Origin: Rhypophila decipiens
Lineage: Eukaryota; Ascomycota; Sordariomycetes; Sordariales; Naviculisporaceae
Direction: 5' to 3'
DNA: 64,000 nucleotides
Assembly: GCA_033297075.1 (NCBI GenBank)
Contig: MU858203.1
Coordinates: 1 to 64,000 of the forward strand
This document shows positions 35,794 to 47,642 of the stretch, piece by piece (the stretch's first letter is position 1; the number at the start of each line of letters is the position of its first letter). Made by a program: the position numbers and the translations under genes. The notes under the pieces were generated by a model. That model worked only from the letters and a program-made list of their open reading frames with translations. It was not told where the DNA came from and did not search any database.

Positions 35794-38535
35794 TCATTCA
35801 CCAAACAACTCCCCCACCGCCTCGCCTTCATCCGGCGTCATGGCCAGCTCCAGCAACTCATGAGCGAGTTCAACTGTCTCGGCATCAATGCCCCGTTCCA
35901 AGACCAACTCCTCTTCGGCAAAATTCAGCCTCGCCAAGGTGATCAGATACCGCTGTGATGCACCCTGAAAAGCTGCCAGCTTGGCCGCAATGTTTGCCAG
36001 GTCAACAGTCCGCGGCCCAGTTACCAAGGTGTGCAAGAGAAGTATTGCTTGCGAAATGAGCCGCAGTAGGAGCTTCAGGAACTCGGTCTCCTCATTCTCG
36101 TCCTCGTCCTCGTCATCGTCCTCATTGCTGTTGTTAGCCACACCGCAGGCATTTTCGCCAACGGGTTGGACCGGAGGGTCCAACTGCATCTTGTCTGCAT
36201 CCACATCCATGGACTCTGCTGCACCTCCATTCTTCTCTTGTCCGTCGTCAGACTTCCTCCCAGTCGCTGGCCCGGGTGGTGGGGACAGACAAGAAACCTC
36301 GACATCGTAAAGTCTGTCGACCCCCCAACACAAGACAGTGACGAGCCGAGGAATAGCAAAATCGCTTCTAGCAAGATGGACAACTCCAAAGTCACTCGTT
36401 GCGAACAGGATGAGGGTTTTCAGGACCGAGAGACGGACCATCAGATCCTTGACTGTCCCAGTCGCTGCCCAGCGAGGTGGCTCTACCAAAAAGGAGGACA
36501 GTCGGTCGATGATTCCAAAGGCGACAAGCTCTGGCGTTTCGGGCTCCGATCGGCCGTTGGCAAAATACGTGGTCAAGGTGGTGGGGTTGGGTATGGGCCC
36601 AACGCTGGTAGGAAGCACCGAGGTCCACAGCAGCGACAGCATGCCAAACCAATCTTCTTCTGCTTGGTTGGGATGCAGCATCTTCATGACAAATTCCAGC
36701 TCCATGGTTCTCCAAAATTCCGTCTGCGGCGAAAACTGCAAGGGAAGAGCAATATGGGGATCCGGATCCGAGTCATCACGACTGGGCGGCGGGCACAGGC
36801 AACCTAACGCAGCAATGTAGAGAATGGAGAGAGACTGGGTGACGTCGATATCAAAAAGGAGTTGGCGCACAACACTGTCCGGGTGGTCGGATATGTTGCC
36901 GTCTACGCTGTTGAACCTGGGCAACGCGATGAGTCGGCACGTGGTCGAGCAAACGGGCACCAGGGTCGGGATGATGTGTGGAGCGACGGCAGCCGCGTTG
37001 AGCTGCAGTGTATACGACACAAGGGCGGCGAGGTAATAGATGGGGCCATAGTAGCGCTCCGACAGGCACTGCTGCCACATGTCGATCATGAGCTCTGCGA
37101 AATCCACCAGTAGCCGCAAAGGTTCCTGGGGACTGCCCATTTCTGGCAGCTTCTGGAAGATGGTGGACGCGAATGACTGCTGCGGCTGTGAGGGAAAAAC
37201 AAAGCGAGAAAAGAGATCAAACGTCAAGGGCTGGCCATGGAGCGGAGAATGGTCCAAGACAAGCCTCAGGAACTGTCTCCGCGGTCAGCATAAGCCAGCA
37301 AGCGCATATCGCAAAGGGTCGGTCGGCATGGGCAGGGGAGGCCTTACATCAAAAGGTAGAGTGTCAGAGACTATTCGGGGAGCTGTGGCTTTCTTTGGCT
37401 CGGCCGCGTCTTGGACCGAGACATCATCAGAATGGGTTTCCAGAGCAAACGAGGGGCTGTCAACGGCAGGTCTTTTGCGCTTCCCTTTGCTGGGCGTGCG
37501 ATCGCCCTGGACAGCTCCGCTCTCTCTCCTCTTTTGCGCCGGCCCTTTGCTGGGGCTTGACAGTATCTCTACACCGTCAAAGCCGTCAGGCTGTCCCCAT
37601 GATTTGCTCTTCTTGGGAGTGGTGGTGCCGTCTTTCTTCCTGCTTTTGGCCCGCCCCAGTCCGGCCTTGAGATCCTGGCGGGCAAATTCGAGTTCTGTTG
37701 TCGCCGTTCGCTCCGCCGCCAAAGCCGATTCCACAATGCGCTCCTGTTTTGCCAGCTGTTCGGCATTCTGCTTCTTCAACCTGGCAATCTCGGCGTCGTG
37801 TGTGGTATTTGCTTTTTCGTATTTGGATCGCAGGATCGACGCCTCCCCCCTGGCTGCTGTGAGCTCCGCCTGAAGAGCCGACAGGCGTGCTTGAAGGGCC
37901 GCGGCAATATCACTCTGCTGCGCTGCGCCCGAGAAATGAGGTGCTTGCGACGGCTGGGCGGGATACGGTCGACCGTGAGGAGGCGGCGGGCGAACGAACT
38001 CCGGCTGTTGCTGGGCTTGCGATGGTCGGTAGGGGATGACAGGAGGGGGCACAGGAGGTCGGGAATATCGCTGGGAGGGAAGAGGAGGAGGAGCGGGTCT
38101 GGCAGGCAGTTGTTGTGGGTATGGCGGTCGCGGCGTGTAGGCCGACCTCGAGTTTTGGCCTTGTTGATTCCAGCGCTGTTGTTGACCGGCGAGACTCGGA
38201 GTGATGCGCGAGGGTTGGGGCGGGAGAGTTTTGTGGATAGCTGGCCCCGTTTGCGGCGCGAGCTCGTCGATCACGACGGTGTCATCGAGGTCGTCATCGT
38301 CAAAGTCCAGGTCGTAGACTTCTGGTTGGGGCTGCTGTTGCTGCTGTTGGTATTGCGCGTGGTGTTGGGCGCGTGAATCCAGCTGGTGGGATTTCTGTGG
38401 GAGGAACGGGGGAGGGAGGGGTGCCTGCGACTGTGCCAACTTCTGGGCCTGGGTCAACTGGATGGCATTGTTTTCGAGCTCCTGAAGGACATTATCGTTC
38501 AGATCATCGAATCCATCATCTGAGTAGTCATCCAT
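35794..38535 (-). CDS. ATRIP/LCD1/Rad26 (UvsD-type) DNA-damage checkpoint protein
   Basis: Two exons (38535-37348, 37272-35794), with a 75-nt GTAAGG...CAG intron, give about 888 aa. The N-terminus MDDYSDDGFDDLNDNVLQEL is the acidic motif shared by fungal ATRIP homologues (A. nidulans UvsD, Neurospora UVS-3, S. pombe Rad26) and likely contacts RPA. It is followed by a Pro/Gln-rich disordered stretch, a coiled coil at about 215-290 (ALQARLSALQAELTAARGEA) that should drive dimerisation, and a basic linker with SPSKG/TPSKGK repeats, possible CDK/ATR sites. The C-terminal half is helical, with an acidic EDDDEDEDENEE insert. The protein recruits the ATR-family kinase to ssDNA-RPA in the nucleus. 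The intron restores ...LPFD-FLRLVLDHSPLHGQ, supporting the join. Confidence 0.85.
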
Positions 38536-39968
38536 GGCAGCCAGTGATTGTGATTGCCCCGGTGTGCTTGCCGCCGCTTGCCATTACAATCACGGCAAAC
38601 TGGCAATTAGTTCAGGGCAGCTGGTCGTGCTGTCGGCAGACACGCATCCAATCCAGCTTTCAGTGTATCGCAGTCCGTCCGCTGTCAAACCGATGGTGTC
38701 TGCACCAGCATGTGGTTGATGACGACAAGACAGCCCTTCCCGATTTTAATAAACGGTTGGTGACCACACTAGGCGGGAGCATGGGTTTGACTGGCGGCTC
38801 CAAGGTTCCAGTTTGTGCCTTGATGTGCTGTTCTCGTTTGGCGGATCTCGCGTAAAAGAAAAAAGAAAAAAGACGCTGCGACCAGGGCGGCGCCAATTGC
38901 AAAAGTGCTACAATATCCGTATGCGTACCCGTCTTGACCGTCGCCATAAGAAAAGTCGACGCGATTCGGGGAGACTGAAATTCATCAACGCGTCCGTCTT
39001 CCGCATTCGGGTTATCGGCCAAGCCACAGGTGAGGCGCCGCAAAAGAGGGACGGGGGTGGGCACCTAGGTGGGGAAACAAGGACCCTCCAAGGATCGAGC
39101 TAGCATGTGATTCGCTCCAAACCCGGTCTAGTGGAGCATCATCTTGGCCCATCTTGGCGGGCGTGAACCTGGAAGGGACCTGGGGGAGTCAGGGACCGTC
39201 AGAACTAAATCACCGCCACAACGAAACAAGCTGCATCGTACGGGTGACATGAACTCGCAGTTGGTTGAGCACCTCTCCGGGCAATCCGGTGAGGTCTGCG
39301 AGACTCGGTTACAAAAACAGGAAAGGAGAAAGTAAAATTCATTAGGTATCTTTAATTCTAGATAAACAACTTGATCCGTAGTCAACTAACCCGTACATTA
39401 ATTCGTACCCTTTTGGTTTTCCGCATCTTCAAGTCCCAAGTTCCAACGCTGTGGCTTCTTTCGTGGCTTCAAGTTCCAGGTTCCTAGGTTACCTAGGTTG
39501 TCCCACTTCCATTACACGCCAAGCCACGGATTGACGTAGCCCGACAGCGAAATTTCTGAAGCCCCCCCCGAAACGTCCAAAGGAAAGCCCAAGGCAAAAA
39601 ACCGGCTCCGCTTCCAGCTTCTCCATCAGCTCCATCTGGCCTGCCGTCACTTTTCTCAAACACCGTGTCGCATTCACGATCTACCCGACCGATTCCGCGA
39701 CCAAACAGCACATTGCAGCTTCGAATTATCTGCGAAAACGAAACTGTCGCCCGTCGCTTATTACTATTATCGCCACGGAATGCGCTGACCGTTCGCGCCG
39801 GCCCTCCACTCCCTCCGCCGTCCCGCATTTATCATCAACTCGGATTCCCGAACGAACTGGCGACCAGACGAACGAGCGGCCACCCAGACACGTCGCACGC
39901 CAGCCGACGCAAGTGCTATCCTTCACACGTATAGCGCTTCCCAGGAAATCGCATCCCTCCTCGAGATC
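38536..39968. other. Divergent interval, checkpoint gene / CDP-DAG synthase
   Basis: About 1.4 kb with both promoters. The start-proximal part before 39969 is C-rich and likely a long 5' UTR of the CDP-DAG synthase. CCTAGGTT repeats lie at 39483-39500. Open frames here overlap each other on both strands without domains, so no gene is called. Confidence 0.55.
39483..39500. repeat. CCTAGGTT(A/G) tandem pair
   Basis: Two adjacent 9-mers, CCTAGGTTA and CCTAGGTTG, each containing the palindrome CCTAGG. A related CCTAGGT occurs at about 39065. A possible transcription-factor site, not assigned. Confidence 0.6.
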
Positions 39969-41518
39969 ATGTCAGGTAAAGCTCGCCGCGGTGTCAAGTT
40001 CGCCCATAGGATGGGGAACGGTCAAGAGGCCCGTCGCGCAAGTTTTGGTGATGCTACGGCGGATCAGGATTCTTCACATTCGGTGGAAGATGTTGTGATA
40101 AAAAATGACGTGCGTCGTCTCTGCTCACTTCCCCCGTGGCCTGCCCTCGCTGACATTCCTCGTCGTCCAGCAACCCATAACGGAACAGGAAAAGGCGGCC
40201 GAGTACGAGAAGAAGAAAGCAAACTTCATAACAAGGACGCTGTGGACCTTTGTCATGATCTTTGGGTTTTTCACTGCCTTGTTTATGGGCCATATCTATG
40301 TGCTCTGCATCATAACATATATACAAATTACTTCGTTCAAGGAGGTCATCGCCATCGCCGCCGTTCCGAGTCGAGAACGCGATCTGCGGCCTACCAAGAG
40401 CCTCAACTGGTACTGGCTTGCTTCCACCATGTATTTCCTCTACGGAGAAAGCGTCATATACTACTTCAAGCATATTGTCTTGGTCGACAAGGTTCTCCTG
40501 CCCCTCGCTACTCACCATAGGTTCATCAGCTTCATTCTCTACGTCTTTGGTATGCCCCATTTTGCGCTGACTGTTGGCCCCCGGTTGGGTTAGTCTTGCT
40601 GACTCGGTTCGCAGGCTTCGTCTTTTTCGTCGGCTCGCTCAAGCCTGGACACCTCAAGTTCCAGTTTGCGCAGTTTGGCTGGACTCATATGGCGCTGTTC
40701 CTCATCATCGTCCAGTCGCACTTCATCATCAACAACGTCTTGGAGGGTCTCATCTGGTTTTTCTTGCCGGCCGCCCTCGTCATCACCAACGACATTTTTG
40801 CCTACATCTGTGGCATCACGTTTGGTCGCACTCAGCTCATCAAGCTGTCGCCCAAGAAGACGGTCGAGGGCTTTGTCGGAGCGTGGATCATGACTGTCCT
40901 GTTTGGCGTCTTCCTGACAAGCCTTTTGATCCGATCCAAGTACTTCATCTGCCCCGCCACGGACCTGGGGGCCAACATCTTCAGCAGCCTCGAGTGCGAG
41001 CCCAATCCGGTTTTTATTCCCACCACGTTCACCACCCCCGAGCTGTTTTTCCTCCCGCCCAACACCACTTTCAGCGTCACCTTCGCCCCCATGCAGATTC
41101 ACACTTTCTTCTGGGCCACCTTTGCTTCCCTCATTGCCCCGTTTGGTGGATTCTTTGCCTCTGGGCTGAAGCGAACCTTCAAGATCAAGGACTTTGGGCA
41201 TTCCATTCCCGGCCACGGTGGCATGACGGACAGGATGGACTGCCAGTTCGTCATGGGCTTGTTTGCCTACGTTTACTACCACAGCTTCATCGACTTTGTC
41301 CAGTATAACCTTGGTGATGTCGTGCAGAGCGCCGTCACCGGCCTGACCACAAGCCAGCAAATAGCACTGGTGAAACAGATGTCACAGTACCTGGTCAATC
41401 AAGGTGTTGCTGAACAGGATGTAAGTCTCCGACTCGACCCCCTGGCGCATCTCCGGTATCCCACGCTGACGCGACGAATTAGCTCCTCCAATGTGTGAAT
41501 AACGCGTTTTCTCCATAG
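39969..41518 (+). CDS. CDS1: Phosphatidate cytidylyltransferase (CDP-DAG synthase)
   Basis: Four exons (39969-40109, 40171-40549, 40615-41420, 41483-41518), with introns of 61, 65 and 62 nt, give about 453 aa. The enzyme makes CDP-diacylglycerol from phosphatidate and CTP in the ER, the precursor of phosphatidylinositol and other phospholipids. Evidence: about eight TM helices, the LSPKKTVEGFVGAW block, and the diagnostic signature SGLKRTFKIKDFGHSIPGHGGMTDRMD split here as SGLKRTFKIKDFGHS and IPGHGGMTDRMD. The length matches yeast Cds1 (457 aa). The last exon encodes only 11 residues (LLQCVNNAFSP) before TAG and is supported by a GTAAGT donor, a CTGACG branch and an in-phase acceptor. Confidence 0.95.
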
Positions 41519-42309
41519 AGTTGGAGCAAACCCGCCTGTTTTGGGAATCTTGTGACGGTCAACTCAACGATGGCCGGTCGATGGGGTGGTTTCGGTTGTT
41601 CGGATAACTATTCTGGGTTTGTTGTACGTATTGGGTAAGGGATGCTAATAGATCTACCTAGTTGGACCGCTGGTTTGTTGTTGAAGGTACGGGCCCTGGT
41701 GAATTCAGTTATCAAGCGAATCATGATTGGGGATTTGACAAAAGAAACGATATCACCCATGTACAATAACAAGAAATGAGGTCAGCAAGCTGTGCCCTAA
41801 TACTGGTCGCCAAAACTGGCAAGACTATTCATATTACTTTACCCGGCAGTTCCATATATGTATCTCGGTACCTACCAACTCAACTTCCCCTCACTGCTTC
41901 ATACTTTCCGAAGGGAGACCAAGGGAAGCACTGTAGTCCCTCATCATTGGACAAGAGACGCATTAGCCGAACTGCACCTGGCTCGGGATCGCCCAATACA
42001 TGGAGCAGTTCTGAGAGGAGGGTAGTGGTGTCAGTGGGGTGCCATGGGGGATTAAGAGGGGGGTCGTTGATTTGCCGCTGCCAGGCAATAAAAGGCGTCC
42101 AGGACATCAAAGGCTCAAGTTGGGAGTCTCCTTGATGAGACACCCGCTTTCTGCAGGACAGTCCTGATCTCCTCTTTTCGCCGGTTAGTGCACACCCAGA
42201 CCTGAAAGTTGCAAACAGCATGTCACTCATATTCCCAAGCCACATAGCCCAGCACGTTTCGAAGAGTCGACGGCAATCAGCAGTTCATCCCGAATCATCC
42301 ATCATCTCA
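41519..42309. other. Intergenic interval, CDP-DAG synthase 3' flank / EF-hand promoter
   Basis: About 790 nt. A minus-strand open frame at 41880-42245 has no signal, domain or splice support and is not called. The last 100 nt before 42310 are the probable EF-hand gene leader. Confidence 0.55.
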
Positions 42310-42803
42310 ATGGTGAGTTGACAGTCCAACCATGGATGGGATGGTTGCCGGAACAGGCCTAGCGGCGACGGCAGCCAGGTGGTGTAGTTGCAGGATGATT
42401 GGACCGACCGACCACACCCTTGGCTCACCGGTACTGTACTCGACTGCCGTCGGCGGTGAGCACCGCCTGGCGGGGTCGTTCAAATACGTGTGATTTAGGC
42501 CTCGGAAGCAGACATCAGAAAAGCCTTCAAGGGCGGCGACGACGATGGCGACGATACCCTGAGCGTGTCCGAGGCTATCAACGCCGTCGAGAAGCTCAGC
42601 GGCCGCTCGCTGGATGAGGAGGTTATCAAATCAGCTTGTGACAAGAGCGGTGTGCCCACAAGCAGGGAGATGGACTGTGAGTTGGTTCTCTTGGCCCCGC
42701 CCAGACTTGCTTGACCTTGACTGAGTCACCTGCCGCCGTGGCATATATAGTTGACGAGTTTGTCCAGGTGGTCCGTTATCTGGAGTCCAAGAGCAGTCTT
42801 TGA
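42310..42803 (+). CDS. Small EF-hand protein with an ATG-only first coding exon
   Basis: Proposed exons 42310-42312, 42499-42676 and 42751-42803 give 77 aa. The first coding exon is just ATG, followed at once by a GTGAGT donor. The 186-nt intron ends at TTTAG, and exon 2 opens in phase with ASEADIRKAF, the usual first residues of this family, so no other N-terminus is needed. One good 12-residue EF-hand loop, DDDGDDTLSVSE (ligand positions 1, 3, 5 and 12 acidic), is followed by a degenerate second loop starting at DKSGVPTS, and by DFDEFVQVVRYLES formed across the second splice (GTGAGT...TATAG). It is a likely single-Ca2+ calmodulin-like sensor or buffer. The start exon is the least certain part. 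Confidence 0.72.
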
Positions 42804-43454
42804 GCCCTCTTGTTTGATATTCCGTCAGCATTGGACTCGGATGGATAAAGGCCGTTGCGGACAGATTGGTTGGATTGCGTTCTCGCTGGTCCTCAAAAAT
42901 GCCTGGGGTTTTCAATATTCGTGTACCATACGACGCCTGCATGTAAGGCGTACATGTATCGATAAATGCGACACGATCCATACCTACCGACCAAGCGTAT
43001 TCCCTGCTAGCATGCCAAACGTTTCTTTTTAATCGGACTCCAGCTAGTCGTCAATCTGGTTGCATTCACAGTTCCAGCATCAACCCACACCAGCGTACCG
43101 TTCCAAGTCAATTGTGGTGCGGACTGATAAGGTCTAGGATCCCCTGATCCAGTAGAAAGCCAGCTTCGTAATTTCCTGCAAGCATCAAATGTAAATGTAA
43201 CGATGGATATGCAGAGAACTCGTGGGTGCGAGATAATACAACTTCACGACTGCCGTCCCGGATCCAGTGTCACAAATCCAAGACATTCTTTTTTTGCAGT
43301 AGCTCATGTACGGTTCGGGGCTGCTTACTTAAAGAACATGATCTTCTCCTCTGATGATAAAAGCTGTATTCCAGTCCGTCCTGTCAAGGCTGCCATCCAT
43401 CCTGCATTGTCTTGCATCGTCAGATTTCTTAGCTTTACCAACATCAAGACGAAA
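42804..43454. other. EF-hand 3' flank / permease promoter
   Basis: About 650 nt without a supported gene. An in-frame extension upstream of the permease ATG at 43455 exists but lacks family resemblance. Confidence 0.55.
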
Positions 43455-45384
43455 ATGAAAAACGAAAACTCTCTACGATCGACAGTCAATATGATCAAGG
43501 GTGACGACACGGCTCCCGGCACCGACTCTGACAACATTCAAGATGAAGGTACTGAGGTAGATAAGATGGACATGTGGCGAATGGGCAAGCAGCAGCAGCT
43601 TCGCCGCAACTTTCGCTTCTTTTCCATCTTTGGCTTCATCACGGTGTTGATGGCCACATGGGAAGCCCAGCTCAGGTGAGTTTAATCCAACTTGGGGGTC
43701 ACGGTGATACTGACCTCAGCTGGGACTGACTGTCGTCTGTGCACATCAACAGTGGCAGCATTTTTGGCCTGATCAACGGAGGGACCGCCGGCTTGATCTG
43801 GACCTATATCGGCACTTTTGCCGGTCTGATGTGTGCTATCATCTCCATGGCCGAGATGGCATCCATGTAGGGAACCAACCCCCTTTCGTGCTACTAGTAC
43901 ACATAATGCCCTATCAGGCTCGATGCTCACTCATATGCTCGTCGACGACTTGAAGGGCCCCAACGACTGGAGGCCAGTACCACTGGGTCAGTGAATTTTC
44001 GCCCCCTTCAGCGCAGAAATTCCTCAGCTACCTCGTGGGGTGGGTCTGCGTTCTCGGCTGGCAAACGGGCAGTGTCCTTGTTTCCTTTGTCATTGCCAGT
44101 CAAGTGCAAGGCCTTGCCATCCTCAACTACCCCGACACATATCAGCCCGAGCGATGGCACCTCACGCCCATCACCATAGCCATCCTGACCGCTTGCATGA
44201 CCTTCAACACGCTCTTTTACCGCCACCTTCCTCTTCTCGAGACGCTCGCTCTAGTCCTTCACATCACAGGCTTCTTTGGCATCCTCATTCCGCTCTGGGT
44301 CATGGGCGCCCGCCCGGCTTCCAGCCGCGAGGTCTTCTTCACCTTTACAGACGGCGGAGGCTGGGGAAACACTGGGCTCTCCTGTCTTGTTGGCATGCTC
44401 AGCCCCGTCTTTGGCTTTCTTGGCGCCGACTCGGCAACGCACATGTCAGAGGAGCTGCGCAACGCCTCCAAGACGCTCCCACGAGCCATGATCATTACCA
44501 TGGTCCTCAACGGGACCCTGGGTTTCGTCATGCTGGTCACTTTCTGCATGATTCTGGGCGGTTTCGGGGACGGTCTGGACGACATCCTCTCCACCGCAAC
44601 CACGCAGCCCTTTATCCAAGTCTTTTACGAGGTGGTGCAGAATAAATCCGGAGCGACGTTTATGACGTGCATCATCATACTCACCGAGGCGTGTGGTGTT
44701 ATCAACAACATTGCAACCAGCTCAAGGCAGCTCTGGGCCTTTGCGAGAGACAAAGGCGTACCCTTTTCGGGCTGGTTCGCGGTCGTCCAGTCGAAAAACA
44801 ACCTCCCAGTGAACTCGTTGATATTCACCTATGTCTTTGCCGTGTCTGTATCATTCATCAGCATTGGGAGTAGCATCGTGAGTCCTGGCTCTTTATAATG
44901 CATCAAACTGAAGCTGGACTTTGTTGTTCCTGACAATCACACAGGCTTTTAACGTCATTACCAGCCTCGGGGTTGCAGCTCTGCTTTCTTCCTACATCAT
45001 ATCGGTCGGCTGCATGACGGTCAAGCGCATTCGGGGAGAGACGCTTCTCCCGTCTCATTTCAAGCTGGGCAAGATGGGATTGCCACTCAACCTGTTCAGC
45101 TTCCTCTTTCTCGTCTTGAGCTTTGTCATGGTATGTTCACACTTGTGCTGGTCGCACTCGCTCTCATTATTTTTCATGTACGGGCGAGGTGATAAAAGCA
45201 GCTCAACTGACACTCTCCCTCTGGGTAGTCATTCTTCCCTCCGACACCCCAACCAGCAGCCGAGGCAATGAACTGGACTGTAGTTGTCTACGGTGCGGTC
45301 ATCCTATTTAGTCTTGTCTATTATGCCATCCGCGGCCGCCACGTGTATGCTGGGCCTGTGTCGTATGTTCGAAAGTCTGTATGA
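43455..45384 (+). CDS. Amino-acid/GABA-type permease (APC superfamily)
   Basis: Five exons (43455-43675, 43753-43866, 43956-44877, 44945-45130, 45229-45384) give about 532 aa. A short hydrophilic N-terminus (MGKQQQLRRNFRFFSIFGF) precedes about twelve TM helices. Splicing rebuilds LINGGTAGLIWTYIGT and then SMAEMASMAPTTGGQYHW, the classical helix 2-3 signature of fungal GABA/choline-type permeases. A later FGFLGADSATHMSEELRNA segment is also diagnostic. The third acceptor (TTGAAG) was chosen because it alone yields MAPTTGGQYHW. The C-terminal tail ends YVRKSV. Role: H+-coupled uptake of amino acids, GABA or related amines at the plasma membrane; the substrate is not predictable from the sequence. 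Confidence 0.9.
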
Positions 45385-45608
45385 GGTTGGGGCAAGATCT
45401 GTTTGGCCAGAAGCAACTGTCTCAAAAAATGGGCCTGGAATTCAGTTCCTACACTCTTGTTCATCTTGGTTTTATGTAGTACGGGCATGATGGTTGAGGT
45501 CCGACACCTGGAACAATCCGGTTCCTATCCACGTTCTATTCCAACATGAACTTCGGTCCATAGTATACTTGTTCTCTCCTCTCCAGCAAGCCAGTGAAGT
45601 CTCAGTGC

Positions 45609-47228
45609 TCAGTCTTGCTTTACACCCACCTTCTTCAGCGTCCTCATCGAGGCAACGGCAACAACACAAGTACAGACCATAAACGCAAAACAAGCCCAGA
45701 AGCCAGCACTGTACCCCTTTCCCAAGGCCTCGGGGCCCGCCTTGTCCTCATAGTGGGAGCCTTCGGTAACCCGATCGGCAATGACGCCGAGAACAGCGAG
45801 ACCAATGGCACTCCCCATTTGGCTGCAAGTGTTGAATACGGCGCCTGCGAGAGCCTGAGTGTTCTCAGGAAACATTTCACTCGTGACCAGGACCCCGACA
45901 CAAAAGAGAACGTCGACCGAGAGGGGCAGTAGTAGCTGGGCCGGGAAAGCGGCATACCAGTACGGCCAGGCCGGGTCGATGATGGCCATGAGCAGGGGGG
46001 CGCCTGCGCACAGAACGGACGAGCCAAGAACCAAATACAGTGGTCGAATTCTGTGAATAAACGTGCCGGTGCAGATGTTACAGATCATGCCCACTATGAC
46101 TGAAGGCAGCAATCTGAGCGACGACTGCAGGGCATCCAGAGCTTGCACATTCTGGAAGAACAGTGTCGTGAAGAGCTCCAAAGTGTTGAGGACCGCGTAT
46201 GACAACAGGACGATAACACAGATGCCTGTAAAAGGCAGCTGCCTCCATAGCTCGTTGGGGATCAAGACGGGCCATCCTCTCCTCTGCGCATAGCCCATCC
46301 AGTACACAAACGTGGGCATCAGTGCACCGCTGATGGCCAGGGGAGCCACGACGCTAGGATTCCCGGGCGATGACTCGGATGCTGATATCTGCAAGAGTCC
46401 CAAGGCCAGTGTGGCGAGACAAGAACACGCAATGCCTACTCCAACCCAGTCAATCTTGGTCCGGAGCGCCTTCCAGCTGGCTGGCTCGGCAAGCGTCAGG
46501 TCGTCGCTAGGCAGGAGATATGCCCCGGCTGGGACAATAAAAAACAAGATGCCAGACACGATGTACCATCCCACGCGCCAGCCGACTGTCTCCATAAACA
46601 CACCGCCCATGACCAGCCCGACCGAGAATCCCAGCGGCTGGGCGAGTCCCGCACATCCAACACCGATATTCCTTCTCCTGCCAGGCGGGACTGAGCCCGT
46701 CAACAGACTCACCGTCGTAGGCAAGCACATGGCGTTTGCGATCCCCTGGAGAGCCCGGAAGCCAACAAGTTGGTTCCCGGCGTTGGCAAGACCTGACGCG
46801 AGAACAAAGACGGCCATGAGAAACGAGCCAGCCAGAAAGATACGCTTCGATCCGACCACATCGGCAATGGCCCCCGCCAAGAGGAGACATGCTCCACTGG
46901 TCAGGCCGTAGACCGAAGTCGGCCAGTAGCTCTCTTGGGGACGGACCGATAACTCGACTGACATGCGCGGGATCGACGTCGTCAGCAGCCCGGTGCTCAT
47001 GCTAGAGAGGAAGCCCGATGTCGACAGGAGGGCCACGATGAAGGCGCCCTTGAAAGCGGGAGCATAGATGCGTTCCCGGTCCGGGGTAGGGCTTTCGGAT
47101 ATATCGGGAGTGATCAAGTCATCGAGCCGATATCCAGGGTGTTGGTTGGTATTTGCCATTGTTCGGAGAGGGATGTCGCCATCATCAAGGTGTCGGATTG
47201 GAGTTGTTATGGTTGTGGAGACAGACAT
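45609..47228 (-). CDS. MFS multidrug-type transporter (DHA2-like, 14 TM)
   Basis: Single exon of 539 aa from the ATG at 47228 (MSVSTTITTPIRHLDDGD). Hydrophobic helices number about fourteen. The motif A-like loop is GAIADVVGSKRIFLAG, and an antiporter-type motif C appears as GLAQPLGFSVGLVMGGVF. This matches fungal DHA2 drug:H+ antiporters, many of which export toxins or antifungals. The reading frame stays open for a further 138 codons upstream, to 47642, almost to the neighbouring archaemetzincin stop. The chosen Met is the one directly preceding a normal cytosolic N-terminus, and the upstream stretch lacks family resemblance. Substrate unknown. Confidence 0.85.
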   Translation of the reverse strand: MSVSTTITTPIRHLDDGDIPLRTMANTNQHPGYRLDDLITPDISESPTPDRERIYAPAFKGAFIVALLSTSGFLSSMSTGLLTTSIPRMSVELSVRPQESYWPTSVYGLTSGACLLLAGAIADVVGSKRIFLAGSFLMAVFVLASGLANAGNQLVGFRALQGIANAMCLPTTVSLLTGSVPPGRRRNIGVGCAGLAQPLGFSVGLVMGGVFMETVGWRVGWYIVSGILFFIVPAGAYLLPSDDLTLAEPASWKALRTKIDWVGVGIACSCLATLALGLLQISASESSPGNPSVVAPLAISGALMPTFVYWMGYAQRRGWPVLIPNELWRQLPFTGICVIVLLSYAVLNTLELFTTLFFQNVQALDALQSSLRLLPSVIVGMICNICTGTFIHRIRPLYLVLGSSVLCAGAPLLMAIIDPAWPYWYAAFPAQLLLPLSVDVLFCVGVLVTSEMFPENTQALAGAVFNTCSQMGSAIGLAVLGVIADRVTEGSHYEDKAGPEALGKGYSAGFWACFAFMVCTCVVAVASMRTLKKVGVKQD

Positions 47229-47642
47229 CTTGCGTGTGGTTCGCTGTTTGTCCAGAAAGAATTCTCTGTGGATGACAAGGGTTGAGAAATAACCATAGGA
47301 GCAGACTTGGGAACAAAGGAGAACTGGAAGGGAAGCAAGTATTATTAATAAGACGTTGTAAGGTAAGCTGGAATGCTTGATGACTTGTCGGGGAAAAAAG
47401 TTCAAAAAGAAAAGCGGAGCAGCGGTAAAGACGTCAGTCATTGATTGGCCCACAAAGAACCTGGTAAGCCTGTCACGCCCTTGCCATGACATGATTGGTA
47501 CAGTACATGTCAAAAATGTAGGTACCTTACGTGTAGGTACTGTATCGTCTCCAAATACGAGTTTTCCAGATCCCGACTGACGAACCAAAACATGAAATGG
47601 CTTCTTTGCAAACATAATTACTGTCGAGGAAAAATAGCCCAC
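47229..47642. other. MFS gene 5' flank
   Basis: A 414-nt gap between the archaemetzincin stop and the MFS start (both minus strand), open in the MFS frame throughout. It contains the palindrome AGGTACCT at 47520-47527, a motif often seen in ascomycete promoters. Probably promoter plus 5' UTR. Confidence 0.5.

Noticed and set aside
35990..36810. Plus-strand frames opposite the checkpoint gene
   Set aside because: They mirror the codon structure of the strongly supported minus-strand gene.
41880..42245. Minus-strand open frame between the CDP-DAG synthase and the EF-hand gene
   Set aside because: No domain, no splice partner, no recognisable start; composition is like the flanks.
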